Shown here: piece after piece, positions 55,451 to 60,162 of the stretch
Layout of the letters: every line of letters begins with the position of its first letter
Numbering within the stretch: position 1 is the stretch's first letter
Assembly: GCF_001885615.1 (NCBI RefSeq)
Contig: NZ_LSRN01000013.1
Span: 1-60,162 of the forward strand
DNA length: 60,162 nt
Direction of reading: 5' to 3'
Origin: Alkalibacterium sp. 20
Lineage (GTDB): Bacteria > Bacillota > Bacilli > Lactobacillales > Carnobacteriaceae_A
Notes under the pieces: generated by a model
What the model was told of the DNA's origin: nothing
The model's input: the letters and a program-made list of their open reading frames with translations, nothing else
Databases searched by the model: none
Translations under genes and position numbers: made by a program

Positions 55451-58333
55451 TCATAGTGTTATATCGGTTAAAATAGAATGAACCTCTTCTTTTGTAGTAG
55501 CCTCTTCAAGCAGTTGGAAAACGTTGTCCTTATAGAGGATTTTGTATAAATCTTCTATTTCTTTCCCATTATCTTCAGTCAAAGCAAGAAGAAAAACAAA
55601 AGTCACATATTGGTTACTTTCCCATAAAATAGGTGTGGCTAGTTTTGTGATTGAGATGGCTGGTTTTGTAATATACTTACTTTCACCATGTGGAATAGCT
55701 ACCCCACCTTCCAAAAAAGTGTTACCCATCGTTTCTCTTTTGTAGATACTTAGAATATAATCGTTTGTTACTTTTCCTTCTTTTATTAATTTTTTTGTCA
55801 TCTTATCAAGAACGTCATTCTTTGTAACAAACTCATTCTCGATATGAACTAAATCTACCTCTATATATTTTTTCAGTGTGTTCTCTCTGTAAGTTTTTCC
55901 TTTATTATTTATAATATGTTGCAACTTATTGCTTTTATTTAGGAGCTCTTCAGCTGATACAAAAGGCACATCATTATAATTTGGATTAATCGTTCCTACT
56001 ATTGCTATAATTTCGTTAGAATGCCTAATTTTGTCTAAGGTTACAGAGGTTTCTTCTTTAGTTAAAAAACCAATGGGAAGAACCTTAATCTCATCTATAT
56101 AATTAATAATTGATGTTTCAATGTAATTTTTCAGTACCTTGGCTGCTCCTTCGCCGGTTAAACACAAGGTTACGATTATCTTTTCTCTTTCTATCGGCGA
56201 AATGATAGTACTTCCAGTTAAAAATTGCTTTGAATCAATTTCATTAGCCAATTTATCCAAGGTGTCTTCAGGTAGCAGAGAACGCCTAACAGATTCTATT
56301 ACCATTAGTGTATCGACTCTTCCAACTACTCGAACCGAGACACCTGTTCTTGCTGCAATAATATCACCAAATAGTATTAACGATCCCATATCAGCTAATA
56401 TAAGAACGCCTTTTCCTTGATCAGCATTTTTCACTATTGGTATTGTTTTTTCTAACATTAAGTCCGGAGAATCTGTTAAATCCATTTCTAATCCAACGGC
56501 ATGATTTACACCTAATAATTTATTCGCTACCTCTACCATGCCTTTTGCGACGTTTCCGTGAGAAAGTACAACAATGCCTATTTTTATATTTTCACTTTGT
56601 AATAGACCTTTAAAATGCTTAAGATACATCGCGATAAACCCGATTTCATCTTGAGGCAAACTTATATTGTATTCTCTATCAACAAGTTCTTTAATAAGGG
56701 TACCCACTTTAAATTCTTCCTTGTACTCATTTTTTATCTTTTCTAAATTTGGGTTTATTGTTTCTTTATTAGATAGAAATCTATTAATGGCAGAATTTAA
56801 GTGAATAGAAAGTGGGAAAATTAACTTGTTGTCTAAATTTTCAAAATAAGCAGTTGCAATTTTAAAGCCTTTCTTTGTTGTTTCTAAGAGTCTAGAACCA
56901 ATAATGTTTTTTAGTATTTCATAATCGCTTTCTTTTTTATAGCTCAGTGTGGAAAGACGTTCCATCTCCCCTTCAATTCTTTCACTTAAAATGGAGCTTA
57001 TTTTATTTTCTTCATAATCCTCTAGTTTCATTGTCTGATACGTGTTCTCAATGAAATCATAAATCGTCTCAGTTTGTATCGATGCTGAAGCTACTTTCAG
57101 TTCTTCGCTTTTCTTACTATCACTCTCATTGACAATTAAATCGTTTTGACTAAAAGAATAAACTTCTTCATTAAAATCATTTTTTACAATGATTTCTTCA
57201 ATGATTGGCTTAGGTAAATCTTGAAAATGGATACTAATTTTACTTTGTTGATTTATTGTTGCATGAAGAAATCCTTTTGCAGAAGTTGCTTGTATATCAC
57301 TTTTTAACTGTCCTATATTTCCTTTACATGAATAAGATAGCAGAGATTTTATGACATCCCTTTTTATCCTAAACGGTTTATTTACACGCTTACTTTCATT
57401 TTTAAAAAACACTTTTATAAAGTCGAATTTTTCACTGATGGTTCTCTCGTGATAACTTGGCATTTCTATATTTATAGGGATCCTTCTTCTAAATGTTAGC
57501 AATAAAGTTCTGGCCGGATCTTCTGTAGTTGCTCCGATTAAAAGCAACTTACTTTTTCTTGTCAATTCAGTTTCTCCTAATCTTCTGTATAAATTTTGAT
57601 CTAAGAGATAAAATAAAATTTCTTGTCCTTCAGGTGGCAAACGATGAATTTCATCCAAGAATAAGATTCCACCATCACATATTTCGACAAGACCCTTTTT
57701 ATCTTCAGTTGCTCCTGTAAAAGCTCCTTTTACATAACCAAAAAGTTGAGAAAGTAATAATTGAGGGTTTTCTGCATAATCTGCGCAGTTAAATATTTCG
57801 AAGTGAGCGTTATCTTTGAAGTTTTTTGTTATTTTGCTGTATTCGTACATTTTTTGTGCAATAAAACTTTTACCAGAACCAGATGGACCAACAATCAGAG
57901 TATGTAAGCCCATTGGAGGGTAAAGTATAGAAGCTTTAGCTTGATTAATTTGTGTCTTCAAACTTTCGTTGAATCCTATCAATCCCTCAAACGGGTCTTC
58001 TTCTATTTTTGGATTTGAATTTTCTGGAACTAACACTTTTTCTTGGGCTTCTTTTCTATACTTGCTCACTGCAGAACGTGTAATAACAAAACCAGATTCG
58101 TTTAATTTTTCTGTTAGTTTTCTTTCAGATAGCGTTGGTTGTTCTGTTAAAATAGCTATGATTTCAAACTCCAGTAATTTCTTTCTTCGGATTCTTGAAT
58201 CTTGAATGTTTGCTTCAATTCTTAAAATAGTAATATTTTCTCTAAAGGTGTCTAACATTTCTGCAAGCTCAATGTCAGTGTATGGGTTACGAGAATCTTC
58301 ATTTTCAATAATATTTTTTAATTTAATGATCAA
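55451..58333 (-). CDS. LevR-type sigma-54 activator with PRD and PTS domains
   Basis: 960 residues from TTG 58333, chosen because AAGGAG sits eight bases upstream; the frame is open to 58501 but with no ribosome site. In order: an N-terminal region with a helix-turn-helix-like ITRSAVSKYR (about 83-92), AAA+ domain with Walker A GPSGSGKS (149-156), GAFTGA (203-208) that contacts sigma-54, and DEIH (227-230), then PRD modules, an EIIA-mannose-like domain (IGIVVLSHGNVAKGM), an EIIB-Gat-like part, and a C-terminal EIIA-Fru/Gat-like domain (GGVAIPHGESKY). PTS-dependent phosphorylation of the PRD/EII domains should tune its activity to substrate supply. Confidence 0.93.
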   Translation of the reverse strand: MIIKLKNIIENEDSRNPYTDIELAEMLDTFRENITILRIEANIQDSRIRRKKLLEFEIIAILTEQPTLSERKLTEKLNESGFVITRSAVSKYRKEAQEKVLVPENSNPKIEEDPFEGLIGFNESLKTQINQAKASILYPPMGLHTLIVGPSGSGKSFIAQKMYEYSKITKNFKDNAHFEIFNCADYAENPQLLLSQLFGYVKGAFTGATEDKKGLVEICDGGILFLDEIHRLPPEGQEILFYLLDQNLYRRLGETELTRKSKLLLIGATTEDPARTLLLTFRRRIPINIEMPSYHERTISEKFDFIKVFFKNESKRVNKPFRIKRDVIKSLLSYSCKGNIGQLKSDIQATSAKGFLHATINQQSKISIHFQDLPKPIIEEIIVKNDFNEEVYSFSQNDLIVNESDSKKSEELKVASASIQTETIYDFIENTYQTMKLEDYEENKISSILSERIEGEMERLSTLSYKKESDYEILKNIIGSRLLETTKKGFKIATAYFENLDNKLIFPLSIHLNSAINRFLSNKETINPNLEKIKNEYKEEFKVGTLIKELVDREYNISLPQDEIGFIAMYLKHFKGLLQSENIKIGIVVLSHGNVAKGMVEVANKLLGVNHAVGLEMDLTDSPDLMLEKTIPIVKNADQGKGVLILADMGSLILFGDIIAARTGVSVRVVGRVDTLMVIESVRRSLLPEDTLDKLANEIDSKQFLTGSTIISPIEREKIIVTLCLTGEGAAKVLKNYIETSIINYIDEIKVLPIGFLTKEETSVTLDKIRHSNEIIAIVGTINPNYNDVPFVSAEELLNKSNKLQHIINNKGKTYRENTLKKYIEVDLVHIENEFVTKNDVLDKMTKKLIKEGKVTNDYILSIYKRETMGNTFLEGGVAIPHGESKYITKPAISITKLATPILWESNQYVTFVFLLALTEDNGKEIEDLYKILYKDNVFQLLEEATTKEEVHSILTDITL

Positions 58334-58501
58334 AGTTAATATCTCCTTATATATGGCTGAATTTTTACTAGCATTTATATTAAATGTATTAATATTCCTG
58401 CAATTATTTCCGTCAACTAACCTTACAAGCAACAATACAGCTATTGCTTGTTTTCTATTCCTGTTAGTTCTCTTAATTTCAAAATATGGGATTACACCCA
58501 A

Positions 58502-58800
58502 AGAAAAAACTGCTATTTTATAAAATTACCAATACATGAAGTGACATAAAGTCATGTATGTAGAATCTTATTTAATTACGGGTAAAAAACTTCTAAAAGT
58601 GTTTATAATTAATCTAATAACAATAGAGAATTATAAAAAAATGTGACAAAAATGCGACAAAGATATAGTAATTATTATTGAATTAATATACTATATATTT
58701 TATAAGCTATTAATTAACCTGAATAATTCATAGCTCTAAACTAACCGTTCATTTTTTTAAAAAATCAGCTAAATTGCTAGTCCGTTCAGTTTATTTAAAA
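58502..58800. other. Non-coding region upstream of the activator
   Basis: AT-rich. It holds a spaced dyad TACATGA...TCATGTA (about 58531-58556) and an imperfect direct repeat ATGTGACAAAA/ATGCGACAAAG near 58639-58660, possible control sites for the activator. No gene seen. Confidence 0.4.
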
Positions 58801-58921
58801 AATTTGACCTTAGACACTATTATTTCAGTGGTAAAGTGTCCGTTTAGTTAACTGTTAATCTTTTTAGGGCAGACTTCTCCTAAAGAATCTGTCAAGTCGA
58901 AAAATTCAGTTGTCTCTTAAC

Positions 58922-60162
58922 CTATATCCATTGGCTAGACCGCCTAAGGCGCTCAAAGATGGCATAAAAGTCAGTTTGATAGACATGATAGCTCGACAGC
59001 TTAAGATATAGGCGTCTACCTGTTTTCACCAGCTTACCAGCGACTTTCAGAAATTTAAGACGGATGGTGTGAATCGTCATTCCTTTGTCGTTTGCTTTAA
59101 ACCCGATGGTTTTCAAGAAGTTGACCAGATTGTAAGCCAGGACACTGATCATCATCCTAACGTGATTCTCTATAAAGCGTGGGCTATCAGTCTTATCAAA
59201 GTAAAAGCCGGCTTTCGCTTCTTTGATAAAGTTTTCCATAGTTCCCCGCTTCGCATATAATGAGAAAATTTGATCTGAAGACGTCGTGCTTGAAAGATTC
59301 GTGACAATGCATTCATGACGAAAGAGTAGCTCGCCTGCTTCACGTGTTGAACGAATGCATATGCGACGTGCTTTAGTCCATTTTTGTGCTTGATACGTCG
59401 TGGAATGATAGCGAACTTCTTTTTCTTCCCACAGATGGTTATCTCCGTAACGAACGTAGCCTTCGGCTATTTGACCGAGTTTTCGATTGCTTTTTAAGCG
59501 AATAACGTAGTAGACATTATGGGATTCACAGGACTCATACAAATCAGGTGTAGCGAAGCCACTATCTCCACGAACAATTAATTCACTGCACGGTAACGAG
59601 TGGGTGTAGTGATCTAACAGCGGCTCAAGGAACGCTTTGACGCCTTTAGACGTATACTGATTGCCTGAACGAAGTTCAGCTTTTAAGAAATCACCCGTGA
59701 AGCCATCAAAAGCCACTAAAGGGTGATAGCCATATGTTTGATAGTGTCCATTATAATCCGTTTCTTCTTGATGTCCGTAAGTATCGGAATGCGTTGAATC
59801 TAGATCAATGATTAAGTCAGTGTCATTGCGTATGAGGCGTGCTTTGTCAATAAGTGCCTGATTCAGTGACTGAAGCTGATAGATATTCTCTACGGAAAAA
59901 CGATCTAAAAAACGAGACAGTGAGGGTTGCGAAGCGAGCTGCTTTCTTCCCAGAATCGCTTGAAAGACGGGGTCTTGTCTTAGTAGATTAGCAGCGGAAT
60001 CGGCAGAGTAGCCAGCAATTAGCTGCATAATAAGTTGTTCGAGTATGTCTAAATTATCATGCGTATGATAAGCTCGATTATCCTTGATATGGAGCAGTCG
60101 GTCCGCTGTATCAGAAAAACCGAAGGTGTTCATTAGTTCTTTGACTAAAACGAGACCCGAGT
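58922..60162 (-). CDS. IS1380-family transposase (main part)
   Basis: With the N-terminus at 1-206 this makes one protein of about 439 residues. It is a DDE transposase: DLDSTHSDTYGHQE (first catalytic Asp), SELIVRGDSGFA (second Asp) and a late FIKEAKAGF (Glu) with the Tyr/Leu-rich YNLVNFLKTIGF end. Codons run without a break through the duplicated 127 bases, which confirms circularity. The gene looks intact and the element could be active. Confidence 0.92.
   Translation of the reverse strand, partial: SGLVLVKELMNTFGFSDTADRLLHIKDNRAYHTHDNLDILEQLIMQLIAGYSADSAANLLRQDPVFQAILGRKQLASQPSLSRFLDRFSVENIYQLQSLNQALIDKARLIRNDTDLIIDLDSTHSDTYGHQEETDYNGHYQTYGYHPLVAFDGFTGDFLKAELRSGNQYTSKGVKAFLEPLLDHYTHSLPCSELIVRGDSGFATPDLYESCESHNVYYVIRLKSNRKLGQIAEGYVRYGDNHLWEEKEVRYHSTTYQAQKWTKARRICIRSTREAGELLFRHECIVTNLSSTTSSDQIFSLYAKRGTMENFIKEAKAGFYFDKTDSPRFIENHVRMMISVLAYNLVNFLKTIGFKANDKGMTIHTIRLKFLKVAGKLVKTGRRLYLKLSSYHVYQTDFYAIFERLRRSSQWI
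60036..60162. repeat. Terminal duplication marking a circular molecule (copy 2)
   Basis: Identical to bases 1-127; see that entry. Not a biological repeat. Confidence 0.95.

Larger units (their letters stand above)
58810..60162 (-). mobile_element. IS1380-family insertion sequence (continues at 1-250)
   Basis: The transposase gene spans the circular join. A candidate left end is at 58810-58840, which carries TTAGACACT and TGGTAAAGTGTC; the latter resembles the inverted partner at 237-249. Exact ends and target duplication were not established. The element separates the sugar-acid operon from spx. Confidence 0.65.

Noticed and set aside
58334-58501. N-terminal extension of the LevR-type activator to 58501
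   Set aside because: No ribosome site precedes it, while AAGGAG sits correctly before TTG 58333 and the shorter length fits the family.

Overview
The window is a low-GC Gram-positive sequence with strong Shine-Dalgarno sites, a Spx regulator, a Rep_3 replicon and Gram-positive conjugation genes. It points to a member of the Lactobacillales, most likely Carnobacteriaceae or a relative; the exact host is inference. The last 127 bases (60036-60162) repeat the first 127 exactly, and an IS1380-type transposase gene reads through the join. The molecule is therefore almost certainly a closed circular plasmid of about 60,035 bp. No rRNA, tRNA or CRISPR array was seen.

Layout: (1) 0.2-4.5 kb: spx, two decayed tyrosine-recombinase fragments, a DEDDh exonuclease-BRCT protein, small membrane proteins and a DUF2958 protein. 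(2) 4.5-8.7 kb: a poorly known block with a DUF4258-like protein, a possible helicase relic, four 62-bp repeats that each contain a GC hairpin, an orphan helicase-like ATPase with an overlapping small ORF, and GC-rich hairpins. (3) 8.8-29.9 kb, minus strand: the conjugation region. It runs from a lipoprotein, a VirB2-like protein, a coiled-coil protein, the VirD4 coupling protein, VirB6-, VirB3- and VirB4-like proteins, a lysozyme/M23 wall hydrolase and a VirB8-like protein to a likely oriT/operator region, a ribbon-helix-helix protein, a MobP2 relaxase, an ArdC/LtrC antirestriction protein, topoisomerase III and a CPBP protease. (4) 30-35.5 kb: maintenance, with 22-bp iterons, the Rep_3 initiator, and parA plus a small RHH partner flanked on both sides by hexamer arrays. 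(5) 35.7-42.4 kb: recombinase and IS30 relics, a DUF5067 lipoprotein, a GIY-YIG nuclease, an orphan antitoxin and a broken secreted nuclease. (6) 42.5-49.3 kb: a complete type I restriction system (hsdM-hsdS-hsdR) with a resolvase upstream. (7) 49.3-51.3 kb: a zinc-ribbon protein and a nucleoside hydrolase pseudogene fused to a relaxase fragment. (8) 51.4-58.3 kb: a sugar-acid operon (KDPGal aldolase, galactitol-type PTS EIIA/B/C, galactonate dehydratase) behind a consensus sigma-54 promoter and next to a LevR-type activator. (9) 58.8 kb through the join to about 0.25 kb: the IS1380-type element.

How it works together: replication (Rep_3 with iterons), partition (ParA with RHH and hexamers), transfer (T4SS, MobP2, TopB, LtrC) and host-locking functions (type I RM) form the backbone. 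The main metabolic cargo is the PTS/dehydratase/aldolase operon. I infer that it imports and phosphorylates a galactonate-like acid, dehydrates it and cleaves it to pyruvate and glyceraldehyde 3-phosphate. The operon needs a sigma-54 encoded by the host chromosome.
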